From positions 1 to 64,000 of the forward strand of contig VNWV01000012.1 of NCBI GenBank assembly GCA_009801085.1: a DNA stretch of 64,000 nt, given 5' to 3'. The notes under the pieces are model-generated. The model saw nothing but the letters and a program-made list of their open reading frames with translations, did no database searches and was not told the DNA's origin. Of this stretch, positions 54,791 to 64,000 are shown in pieces. The stretch's first letter is position 1. Every line of letters starts with the position of its first letter. The DNA comes from Lasiodiplodia sp. COLG20 (Eukaryota > Ascomycota > Dothideomycetes > Botryosphaeriales > Botryosphaeriaceae). The position numbers were made by a program, and so were the translations under genes.

Positions 54791-57700
54791 ATGTTGCCTT
54801 CTAAGCCAGGTTTCTACCCGCCCGCACCGCCTTTAACGATTGTCATTTACGACTGACCAAAGCTGCAGGCAAGACCGCTCCACGCTTGCTCGAAGACCTG
54901 TACAACTATGATACTCGGCTGCGCATACGTTGTGGGCGCAACATCCTCACAGACGCCCCGCCCCACTTCGATGAATCCAAACCGCCTATGGCCGCCGTGC
55001 CCGGCGGCAGCTGTCGCCACAACCTTACATTGAAGCCGGATCAGTGCGTCTTGCCTGAGAGTTGGGATCGCCGCCCGGATGGACAGACGATATGCAAGGT
55101 TGCCTCATACTGTCGGATGTGTCGACACCACATCTCGGTTCTACTCGATTTTCGCCAGAGTATTTGCGAATCGCCATGCCCATACGAGGAATACAAGCTA
55201 CACCACTTCATACATGTTCCTTCTGATGGGCGCCGTGACAGCTTGGAGGATGACTACATCAAGGAGAGCTATCGCTTCCAATGCTCGGCCCCGCAGTGCG
55301 GAGCGGTGATTACGGTTGAGGTTGCCCCGCCACGCTTCTCGCAAGAGGACATGGCTCTTTTGACAGACAAGAGAGTGTTGGAAGAGCGTCTCAAGTCTGC
55401 CAAGAAAATAGATCCCGAACGAACCGAACTCCAAGCCGCCAAGCCCATCGACGGTCTTTACATTCTGCATGCGTACATTCGGGACGCGCTAGCTGGCAAG
55501 TCGTCGCGCATACCTTTGCGGAACAGGAAGTTCTTGGTGACATATGGGGAGGACTGTGACGCGCTATTCTTGCGGCTGGGATTTTCCAAGCGATCTGCAC
55601 AGGCTGAGGAAGAGATCGCTTGGTTCCTTCCCTCCCCTCCGCAGGATTGGGACCGCCTGCAGGGTGATTGCCTAAGAGATCGTCTAGACGACTCGTTGCA
55701 GGAACTCATGTGCCTGATTGATCGCATGCCACAGTCCGCGAAGCAAGAGTTGAAACGGTACAGCTACCAACCACTCTCTGCACGTGAAGCTTTGGAGAGG
55801 GTTTTTGGTGCCTACAACTGTCAGTTTTCACCCTTCATCACTTTCGCTCCTGGAAACTGACTTGTACTAGATCCCAAAAGGCCTGGCTACACTGCAAGCA
55901 CACAGGGCGTCGAAGACCATCCGTAAGCCCTGCTATTCTGAGGTATTCTTCACGTGTCATCACTGACCGTTTCAGTTACTACGCCGGTCTGGGCGCTCTT
56001 GGGGGCTTTTCCGATAGCCTATTAGCGTTCGCATACGATCGACAAGTCGCATCTGATCCGCAGAACATTGCCTATTACTACGAGTGTCTTGCGGACCTTG
56101 CGGAGGGGCGACGAAGCGACGAGCTCAACATGAAGAAGGCAATAGAGGCATCCAAGGACATCGTTAGTCGAAAAGAGGCGATGCAGTCCCTTCGCCGCTT
56201 CAATCTCGAGCCCGAACGGTTTGCCACGTATACCGATGAGTATATCATCAATCAGTTTCGTGTGCGCGTCCCCAATGTCGGACTCGCAGAAGTGCAAGAT
56301 TTGCGCGGACACCTTTGGAAAATTGGCGCGTACAGGCAAAGCCAAACAATTATGGATGCCGCTGGCGACAGTATGTATTGGCTCCACTTATGGCTTCAAC
56401 GACGACTAACCGGCGAGCAGTCATCCAAACATACGAACAAGCTTTGTCATGGTTGGGAGCAGAAGCTGGCCACGGTGATGATCAAATCATTGCCGTGGCA
56501 GGATTAAAGGTGCGTAGAACAAAATACGCCAGGATATTCCCATATTCAAACAAAAAGACCTAGAAGCATTTTAGGCGAGGCGAAATTTTGCTAACTAGGG
56601 AATAGAAATCTGAGGAGCCATCCAGCGAGCCGAAGATTGCCGAAGCTATCAAGATTATCGCGGACCACCGTGATAGTGAGGGTCTCAGGGTTTGGTTACA
56701 GACAGGCGAGATCAAGATGGGGAACGACCCGGAACTGGAGAAGACTAAAGCTTTCAGTGCTTTCGGGCTCAGCAACCATCAAGGCGCTGTTGATCCTGAA
56801 ATGCTCGAGCTGACGCTGAGCGACCTTAAGGAACGCGATCCGTCAAAGAGTGATGAATATGATCGCTACGCGGCTATCATCAGGGCTGAAAGCGGCAAAG
56901 GGCCAGCACCCGCTCCGCCGCCGAGGTACCCGCTGGATCAATGGCCGGTTGGTATCGAGAACCTTGGCAACACCTGCTACTTGAACGCCATCCTACAATT
57001 TCTCTTCACGATTAAGCCATTGAGAGAATACGTCCTTAATATAGATGAGCACCTTGTGGAAGTCAATGAGGAGAACATCCGTAAGAAACGGGTTGGGAGC
57101 AGAATGGTCACTGCAGACGAAGTCAAGCGGTCTCAGCACTGTAAGTTATAATCCTAACCTTCTATGAGGCATTGTTTGCTAATATAAACAGTTGTCAAGG
57201 AGTTAAAGGAACTGTTCGAGCAACTGATTACGGCACCTACAGCAACCATTCGACCCAAAGTAGAACTGGTCCAGCGAGCTCTGGAGTATGCAGCCCCTAA
57301 TGAAGAACCGGGTCCGTCCGGGTCCGACACGACAGGGCCAGTCAGTTCTGAAGGGCTGAAGACTCAGAGCGATGACAAGAACGATGTCGAGATGGCGGAC
57401 AGTGCGGTGAACGGCGACGCCCTGGCAAGCTCTCAAACTGAGGCTGGAGACAGTGATGCCACGCTTGTTGGAGACAGAGATTCTGAGACTCTACCGGATG
57501 CCGAGGCAACCAAGGTGGAGAAGGATATTCCAATCGAAGACACAACGGAGAAGCCGCCGCAACCCGAACATCCACCACCGGTTCCTCCTCGGAATAAACC
57601 GACCAGCATTCCTTACACAATGCAGCAAGACGCTTCTGAAATCCTCATCAACATTCTGCTTCAACTGAGCTATGCCATTCGTCCGGACCAATTCAGGGAG

Positions 57701-58871
57701 GATGGTGAACAGCTCGACTTTGTCAAAGAGTATGACCCTGGCCGATTCATAAGTGACAACTTAGCTAACGTATCTACCTAGACTATTCTACGGCGAAGAA
57801 GCCGCCTCGCTCAAGAGGAAAGGAAAGACAACAGAACAGAAAGCTCTCTTCAATACTCAGTACGTCACAGTAGTCGATAAGCCCAAGAACATTTACGAGG
57901 CCATCGACGACACGCTCGATAAGGGAGCGATAGAAGATTCAGACAATGCCGAAAAGTGGACCACGATTCTTCGAGCACCTCCCATCTTGAAAGTGGATGT
58001 AAAGAGATTGGGGTTCGACAAGGTGAAAAAGCAGACGATCCGTTCTGAGAACCATCTGCAACTGGAGGAGACCATATACATTGATCGATATCTCCGTGAC
58101 GAAGCCACCTTGCAAAGAAGGAAACAGTCGTGGGAGAAAAAGGCCAGGTTGAAGTCTCTCCGTGAGCGCAGGGCCGAGCTTGTTGCAACCAAGGTCGAGG
58201 TTTCGTTGTCAGAAGCGGTTCGAGCTGCATCAGATTTCATCAGTGCAGTCGAAACTGATGAGCAGGACCCGACTGACGAACAGCAAATAAATGGCGTCTT
58301 CGGAGACGATATGGCAGCAAAGGCCGAAGAGACGCGAAAAGAGATCAGCAACTTGGATGAAAGCATTGCAACTCTTGAGGCCGAGATATCTTCGCTTTTC
58401 GCAGACATGAATTCGGTGCCGTACAAACTACACTCCTTATTCATCCACCGTGGTGGTACCGGCGGCGGTCACTACCTCGTATCGATCAAAGACTTCAAGA
58501 ACGGAATATGGCGCAACTACAACGACGAAACTATCACCGAAGTCACAGACGTCGAGAAGAACATCTTCGGCCAAGGTGACACATACTCCAAGATCATCAC
58601 GACCTGTGTCGTCTACGTCAAAGCCGACCTCAAGTATTGGGATGGAGATCTCGTGGAAGCACTTCATCGCAGACCTATCGAACTTCCTGAGCAGTCTCCG
58701 CAGCAGCAACAGGATATCGAGATGACGAGCTTCAGCAATGATGATTGGGCCGAAGCAAAGCTCACGGAAGGAATCGACCCGACGGATGATTCGCAGAAGT
58801 TACCTGAGTACAGCCAGGATGGGTATGACACTTCGCAGCTGGACACGAAGCCTAGTGGGGGCCAATGGTGA
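54791..58871 (+). CDS. UBP2: Ubiquitin-specific protease, UBP2 family
   Basis: Eight exons: 54791-54809, 54869-55819, 55871-55922, 55976-56370, 56421-56509, 56606-57140, 57192-57729 and 57782-58871, 1222 residues. Ubp2 trims ubiquitin chains, notably K63-linked, with Rsp5/Rup1 in yeast. Order: MLPSKPGKTAPRLLEDLYNY; an N-terminal RPT-like region with Cys pairs (CRMCRHH, CSAPQC); a helical middle; then the catalytic domain. The Cys box is GIENLGNTCYLNAILQFLF (Cys about residue 626). A QQDASEILINILLQL block and a long Asp/Glu/Pro-rich insert lie between boxes. The His box is HRGGTGGGHYLVSIKDF with WRNYNDETITEV. Length is close to yeast Ubp2 (about 1270). The first exon has 19 bases. A possible further exon lies at 59000. 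Confidence 0.93.
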
Positions 58872-58999
58872 ATTATGAGCAATTACGCAGTGAACTGCAG
58901 CTCTACTTGACCTATCCCCATCGCGCCCCTTGGTTTCTCTTCTGAACTTCCTTTCTTGACTTTATTTTATTCCTGCTTTTGAGTTTTCCATTCCATCAG

Positions 59000-59219
59000 G
59001 CTGGCTAATGGGGCTTTTGCACATGTTAGTTTTGTTGATTTCACCCAGTTCTTACGGAGGCGCCGGAGCAACTCAGCGGTTGCTGCGGACGAGGCCCTAC
59101 TGGACGACATCGACGATGGCTTGGATGTCGTAGTCTACGGAAGTAGGCGCAACGGGCGGCTCGGCAAACGCAAGCGCACGCGCAAGGGTGTGTCCGTCTT
59201 CCCTCCGTTTCCATTGTAA
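59000..59219 (+). other. Candidate extra 3' exon of UBP2, or orphan exon
   Basis: An open frame of about 72 codons with biased, coding-like composition: RLANGAFAHVSFVDFTQFL region, then RRRRSNSAVAADEALLDDID, then a nuclear-type GKRKRTRKG end. It has no ATG. UBP2 ends CAA TGG TGA, where the GTGAAT at 58868 can act as a donor. Joining to the CAG acceptor at 58997-58999 keeps frame exactly (intron 132 bp). Confidence 0.3.
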
Positions 59220-60524
59220 ATCAGTTATTTAGAACATGACTGCAATTGCTCTAATGCTTCTGTTTCGTTTGGTTGAAGCATAGGTTTGTCTTTCTTGATA
59301 GAAGAGTATGCCGGCTATGAGCAATGGTTGGAAAGACAATGCACTGAGCCAGGGTTTCAGAAGCATTGCATCAACATGTTGGTACAGAATCATTCAGAAC
59401 GGTAGATATTGTTTTTTTTTTCTTGGTCTCTGCATTGCCTTTCAAATGTGTATTCTTGACTGTTCTTTTCTTGTTGTTTATTTAATCCTATGCATAGCGT
59501 GGCCATGGCATGTGCGTGTGTCGAGGATGTATATGAGTCCATTCGAAGCTAAATCACGTACTAATATGTATCATTCAAGAATAGACACTGTTCAGAATTT
59601 CACTAACAGTCAGTATTAATGTCAAATGAAAACTGGTAATAACTGGCCCTGAATCTGATTAATTCAACTGAACAAACCATGGGTTGACGTTTCATCTTGA
59701 ATTCTCACAATGGAAGGAAATTGTCAAGGTTTACCAGCATTCCGCTTCCCTTACTTTGCGGGGCCTGAGGCAACAACTATGTGCGCGGACGTGCAGCCCC
59801 ACCAGCATTGCTCATTAGGAGATCAAAGAGAACGATGAGTCGAAAGAGAATGCAAGGTGCTCAGGTCGGCCTGCGGCATGTAGAATTCGGCAAGGACGGG
59901 TCAATCAAAAGAGTCTAGGCTACCATGATGGCTCGCGTCCGATTTCGGCCACAGCTTATGAGTCTCAAGCTGAACGCTCCTGCATATAACACATGCATAC
60001 CTGCAAGCGCAAACGGGGAGAAACTTTCTTCGCATCCGGTCTTTCCAGCTCCTGACAGCTTATTTCAAGGAAAACGCAGCGTCGCAGCTCGGTGCGAAAG
60101 TGAAGCAGCCCACATGACGCCTAGCGATCCCATCCACATCTACGCCATCAGAGGACGCAATCACGAGCTCGAATAGCTCAGCGCGTACAAATCGCAAACG
60201 CAATCGCATGCTAACCCTTCTGCTAACCCTCCATCTTCCGCCTCAGCCGAGTACGTATATACGTACCTCAAGCGCCGCCTCCATCCTGCCTCAGGCAAAC
60301 ACCAGCCTCGAATACGCGCCGCACCCACGCCGCACTCCAGGCAACAGCTCGCCCCTCCCCACTTACAAGCCCTCTTGCCTTGTATTTTGTTCGCCTGATA
60401 AAAATCCAATCCGACCCCCGTCTCCCCTCTCCATTCCTCGCACCTCTCCCGCCCATCAGCTCCAACGCCACAGGTGAGTAAGCATAAAGTGCGGAGCCGA
60501 ACCGAACTCCGTTTGCCGGGCAAG

Positions 60525-60542
60525 GACGACGACGACGACGAC
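60525..60542. repeat. (GAC)6 microsatellite
   Basis: Six perfect GAC units followed by GACC. Confidence 0.85.
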
Positions 60543-60611
60543 CATCAAGGTACCACCGTTGGGCCGAACGATTATTAAAAAGGCACTCAGCGCGCCACGC
60601 TCACGTCATTC

Positions 60612-60779
60612 ATGCACAAACGAAGGCCTAACGACTTCCCGCTCTTCCCTTCCTCGGTTTGCCTTGCGTTCCGACTCGCATGGGCGGGATTGATAATACT
60701 GCTGGGCGGGACTTGAAGGAGGGGGAGGGACTCGACAATGCTGTGGCTGGGCACGCCACTGGCATTATTGGCGATTGAG
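60612..60779 (+). CDS. Candidate 55-residue protein after a 5' UTR intron donor
   Basis: The frame begins MHKRRPNDFPLFPSS and has an internal ATG at 60681 giving MGGIDNTAGRDLKEGEGL, ending HATGIIGD. Upstream is a classical fungal promoter order: ATAAAAAT (about 60400), a CT-rich stretch, then CAACGCCACAG followed by GTGAGTAAGC at 60476, a strong donor. The matching acceptor is not obvious; CCTAAC at 60627-60632 could be a branch site, which would remove the first ATG. I do not recognise the protein. It may instead be a non-coding transcript. Confidence 0.3.
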
Positions 60780-61992
60780 GGGTGGACGAAAGATTGATCG
60801 AGAGACCTCTCAGAAGAGGGGAGGAAGAAAAAAGGTAAACGAGGGAAGACAAAGGAGCGTATCACGACGACCATGACTACACCACCACCGTCAAATCGTA
60901 TCGCGATCTGTTATTAAGGATACAAAGGTAACGGAAGAGACTGGAACAGGCCCTGTGTGAACCAGGAAGTCCGCGGTACCACATAATTCACACGAGGACA
61001 AAAGATTCGTTGCCAAAGGAGACGCATTGGCGTCTCACACCTTGTTACATTCGTCTTCTTGTACTAATTCTTTCTCCCACAGATCCCGATCCTACCATTG
61101 TTACATTCTATACCTTTCTCTCCGACCTCGTGTACGGGCCCATTTCCCCCATTTCGTATAGCCAGACGATCAAAACCCGAGAGTGAAACGAGAGAATCTT
61201 CAAACGTATTGGAAAACCGAGATGATGCACACCAGAGAGAGATCTAAGCGACGACGCGCGCACAGCCACCCATCCATTTTACTACGACGGAATCTCTTCT
61301 TTCAATCTCACATATTCTAAAGCGACCATAGTAGGCGCCGTTTGCCCCCCACCCGCGCGTTCTCTCCTCTCCGCTGTATGCAACAGCAACAAGAAAGCAA
61401 AAAATAACTTCGGGGCCAAGGTCGGGGTATCATAAAACATTGTCGGTTGCGAAGCAAGGAAGATTGCGAGCAATGCAAAGAACAAAGTTGAAAAAACTTC
61501 CGCATATCGACGATGCGGAAGAACCGAGGCCGTTAAAGAGCAGGAATAAAACAAGAAGCAATTAGACAACGCGCAGAAAACGCCATTACAAAGACTTTCC
61601 GAAACAGTAAGACAAGTCGCTAGAACGCAGCACAAACAAGCCGAGAAGACGCTCAAAATGAAGGATGAAAAAAGCGAAATGAATAAGACAATATGGTGAA
61701 GAAAAGCGGGATGAAAGCTGTTGCAGAAGGGGCGCCGTAGCAACTTCCGAAAGGAGCATCGAAGCTCGTGCGAGTAACCCCGGACCGGGACCTGAACCGC
61801 GTGCAGGTGGGGACCGATTACTACTGCTTGATTACTGAAGCATCATTTCAGCCACAGTGGATTTTGGAGCCAAGTCCATGGCGGGAAGAACCGTCTCCTA
61901 GTCCATGCAGACTAGACTGCACGGTCCCTCGTCGGTCGTAGCCGCGGCATAACGTAACGAGAAAGTGGCGGAGCTGCAGACCAACCGGTCTG

Positions 61993-63467
61993 TCAGCCGG
62001 TCCCAAACTCTTTCACAAGTCCGGCCAGAAGCATGCAGAATTTAGCATGCAGCTCCACGAAGAAGTTCTCCTTGCCAACAATCTCAGCTAAGCCCTTAGC
62101 GCGCATGATGTCCCGACTAACGCGCGGATAACCATCTGGGTCAACCTTCTTTGCCGCCAGGAAGGAGGATACGGGGGTGATGTTGCGCGTCGTTGGGGAG
62201 GCTGGAGACCCAACAGTACTAGCTGCGGGCGTAGGAATAATGGTGTTCGGCTTTCCGCCAGAGACCTGGACACTGGCGCGGCGCGGAGCGCTGCTGCCAC
62301 TAGAGCAGCTGAGCGGCGGAGTGATGGTGCCCGGGCCAGCGGCCGTAGTGGGCCGCATGTGGGCGGTGGAGGAGGCATATGTGGACTCCTGCTCAAGAAC
62401 CTGTTTTGCCATGGCAATGATCTGGTTCGCGATCTGTTCAAACATTTCGGTGATCTTCACCATGGCCTTACCCACGCGCCAACTATCGCGCCCTCCCAAG
62501 GCAATAAGCGCGTACGTGCGTGTTCGGCCGCGAGCACGGGGATCCGGAATTCGGAAAACGTAGGCGACAGTGTATCCCAGGACGGGATCACCGAAGTACA
62601 GCGGGCCAGATGGGGCACCGCGCGGCAGCTGCTCACACGAGAGCGTGCGGATACAGATGCGGCGGAGGCGAGAATACGCCGACGGAGAAATGGGCTGGCG
62701 GGTGGTGAGATAGGATAACGTATGTGTATGTGCGTTGCGTGATCCGAAAAGAGGCGAGGCGGGAGAAGACGATGTGACGCTGGGCGGAGAGCGGGAGAAC
62801 GACGTCGACGCGTGCGACTGCTCGTCGGATGATTCCGAGTTCGTATCGCGGTCATCAGAGGAGCGGGTGCCTCGTGCCATCACCGACTGAGTCGTGCGCA
62901 AGACAGGGCTGCCGTTCTGGCCGCGGCCGTCCTTGCTCGGGCTGCCGGGAGCGCCGTCCGGCAGCTGCTCGGTGACATTCTTGGGGACGAGGAATGAGCA
63001 ATTCTCGCAGCTGTCGCTGTCGCCGTCGCCGAGGTTGCTGCCCAAGGTCGAGCTGGAGTTGTTTTTGGCCGAGAGGCTCGGGAAGTAGGGGTTGTGCGAG
63101 TTCTTGGGCGACTTTGGGCTAGTGGGAGGGGTTTCAAAGGGCGAGGAGAGCGGAGGAATGGCGGGCGAGTCGTTGAAATAAGAGGCCTTGGACTGGTCGT
63201 CGGCGGGCGGAGTGTCGCAGGGGTGGCAGGTGGCGCAGCTGCCCTGGGTGATCTGGGTGCAAAGCACGGAGGTGGGACCGTGGACCTCACAGAAGTGAGC
63301 AAGAGAGATCTGTCGCGGTGCGGTTAGCCAGAGCAAAGGGGCGTTTTGAACAAGGGAAGCCAGGCACGCGCTCGGTGGGCGGGCGAGGGTGCTAGCGCGA
63401 TCTCGCAGGCGTCGCGTGCAGCATGTCTTAGACGGGATCGGGGTGGGGAGCGTACAATGAAATCCAT
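61993..63467 (-). CDS. LST7: Folliculin-like protein (LST7/BHD1)
   Basis: Exons 63456-63467 (12 nt, MDFI) and 61993-63309, 442 residues. Folliculin/Lst7 with FNIP/Lst4 forms a longin-DENN GAP complex for Rag GTPases, linking amino acids to TORC1 at the vacuole. The spliced start MDFI-ISLAHFCEVHGPTSVLCTQ is the folliculin longin hallmark. It is followed by the CATCHPC and DSCENCSF cysteine pairs and a long Ser/Pro linker. The C-terminal half of the longin domain reads AYSRLRRICIRTLSCEQLP, GDPVLGYTVAYVFRIPDPRA, RTRTYALIALG, ending FFVELHAKFCMLLAGLVKEF. A DENN half, present in animal folliculin, is not seen; fungal Lst7 lacks much of it. The 146-bp intron has a GTACGC donor and CAG acceptor. Confidence 0.92.
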
Positions 63468-64000
63468 CTTGCAACGCGTGTGGGCGCGCAGAGCTCATGC
63501 GACCACCATCTTGCGCGGAGCTTCGTATGTCGGTCGGTGGAGAGTCGGCGGGCGAGCGGCGGGAGGTTGGCGAGCGGTGACTCCGAAGCTTGCCGTAGGA
63601 TCTCGGGAGAGGAGCGTGGCGCCGAGGGAGCGAGACAGGCGGTAAGCTGCGGATCGCCGCGAGGTTGCGAGTGGAGGAAGAGGAGGAGGTGGTGTGGGTG
63701 GAGAGGGCAGTGTCTAAGGCAGCCCACGCCGTCGGGAATGAGGTCAGGGAGGCGGACGGGTGTCGCAGGGACCGTGGGTTTCTGGGGCTGGCGGGTGGTG
63801 TGGCAGCAGTCTTTCTTTAAACGACGGATGCGCCCTACCCCGGTCGGCTTATTATCTTCTGGGGCGTGAAGCGGTCAGAGCAATCGTCGCGACGGCCATT
63901 GGCGACCAGGGTATGGTGCGAATGTAACGGCATGGTTTCTAGCTCCGCTAAACGACGGACGCCTCCCGCACCCAACCTACGATCCACCGCATAGCGCTGC
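63468..64000. promoter_or_regulatory. LST7 promoter region
   Basis: 533 bp upstream of the LST7 ATG to the window end. GC-rich, with minus-strand pyrimidine stretches. No other gene recognised. Confidence 0.4.

Larger units (their letters stand above)
58872..61992. other. 3.1 kb gene-poor spacer with two candidates
   Basis: It contains a coding-like segment (59000-59219), a plus-strand promoter-like CT-rich region at about 60395-60475 ending in a splice donor (CACAG then GTGAGT), a (GAC)6 run, and a 55-codon frame at 60612. The rest, including the LST7 3' flank, shows no gene. Confidence 0.45.

Noticed and set aside
1..64000. CRISPR arrays, bacterial operons, rRNA, integrated virus
   Set aside because: None of the expected repeats, motifs or gene orders was seen; the intron-rich genes are clearly nuclear fungal.

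Overview
This 64 kb window is nuclear DNA from a filamentous ascomycete (Pezizomycotina). Genes are split by introns of about 48-150 bp with GT..AG ends and CTAAC/CTGAC-like branch sites. There are no operons, tRNAs, rRNAs, CRISPR arrays or bacterial-type signals. The gene content (GH55 glucanase, DHA1 transporter, a fungal-only kinase family, fungal 21.3 kDa complex I subunit) suggests Dothideomycetes, but that rank is inference. I found 24 well-supported protein genes and assembled exon models by matching reading frame, splice sites and known family motifs. All coordinates come from reading the sequence; no search was run.

Layout: 0.5-2.7 kb, a divergent pair of membrane proteins (Ser/Thr-rich single-pass; orphan with about seven membrane segments). 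4.4-6.8 kb, a conserved fungal protein of unknown function and a MAPEG protein. 7.8-14.1 kb, a divergent pair: a probable chromatin-remodelling subunit and a large predicted mitochondrial protein. 14.5-18 kb, ribosome assembly factor RSA3 and an RBR-type E3 ubiquitin ligase. 18.4-24.3 kb, a secreted GH55 beta-1,3-glucanase and an MFS drug:H+ antiporter. 26.4-27.4 kb, a BTB-like protein. 28.3-36.2 kb, two related serine/threonine kinases of a fungal-specific family; the first appears fused to a RhoGAP domain lacking its arginine finger. 36.7-40.1 kb, LACTB2-like metallo-beta-lactamase, EFM5 methyltransferase, HNT1 hydrolase. 41.2-45.3 kb, CaM kinase, BSD2-like adaptor, CBP6-like complex III assembly factor. 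46-50.3 kb, HPC2 (HIR histone chaperone) and RPAP1/RBA50. 50.7-58.9 kb, tubulin cofactor C, complex I 21.3 kDa subunit, UBP2 deubiquitinase. 62-63.5 kb, folliculin/LST7.

Most genes are housekeeping and independent of each other. Several are arranged head-to-head over short shared promoters. No secondary-metabolite cluster is visible. The accessory-looking part is 24.3-36.2 kb: long gene-poor DNA, a dispersed repeat pair differing mainly by transitions, an inverted repeat, and the duplicated kinases. The strongest candidate for something undescribed is the kinase/pseudo-RhoGAP fusion at 28.3-31.7 kb. Other points are two possible extra 3' exons whose upstream stop codon lies inside a 5' splice site, a GC-AG intron, a 13-nt microexon, and a short candidate gene at 60.6 kb.
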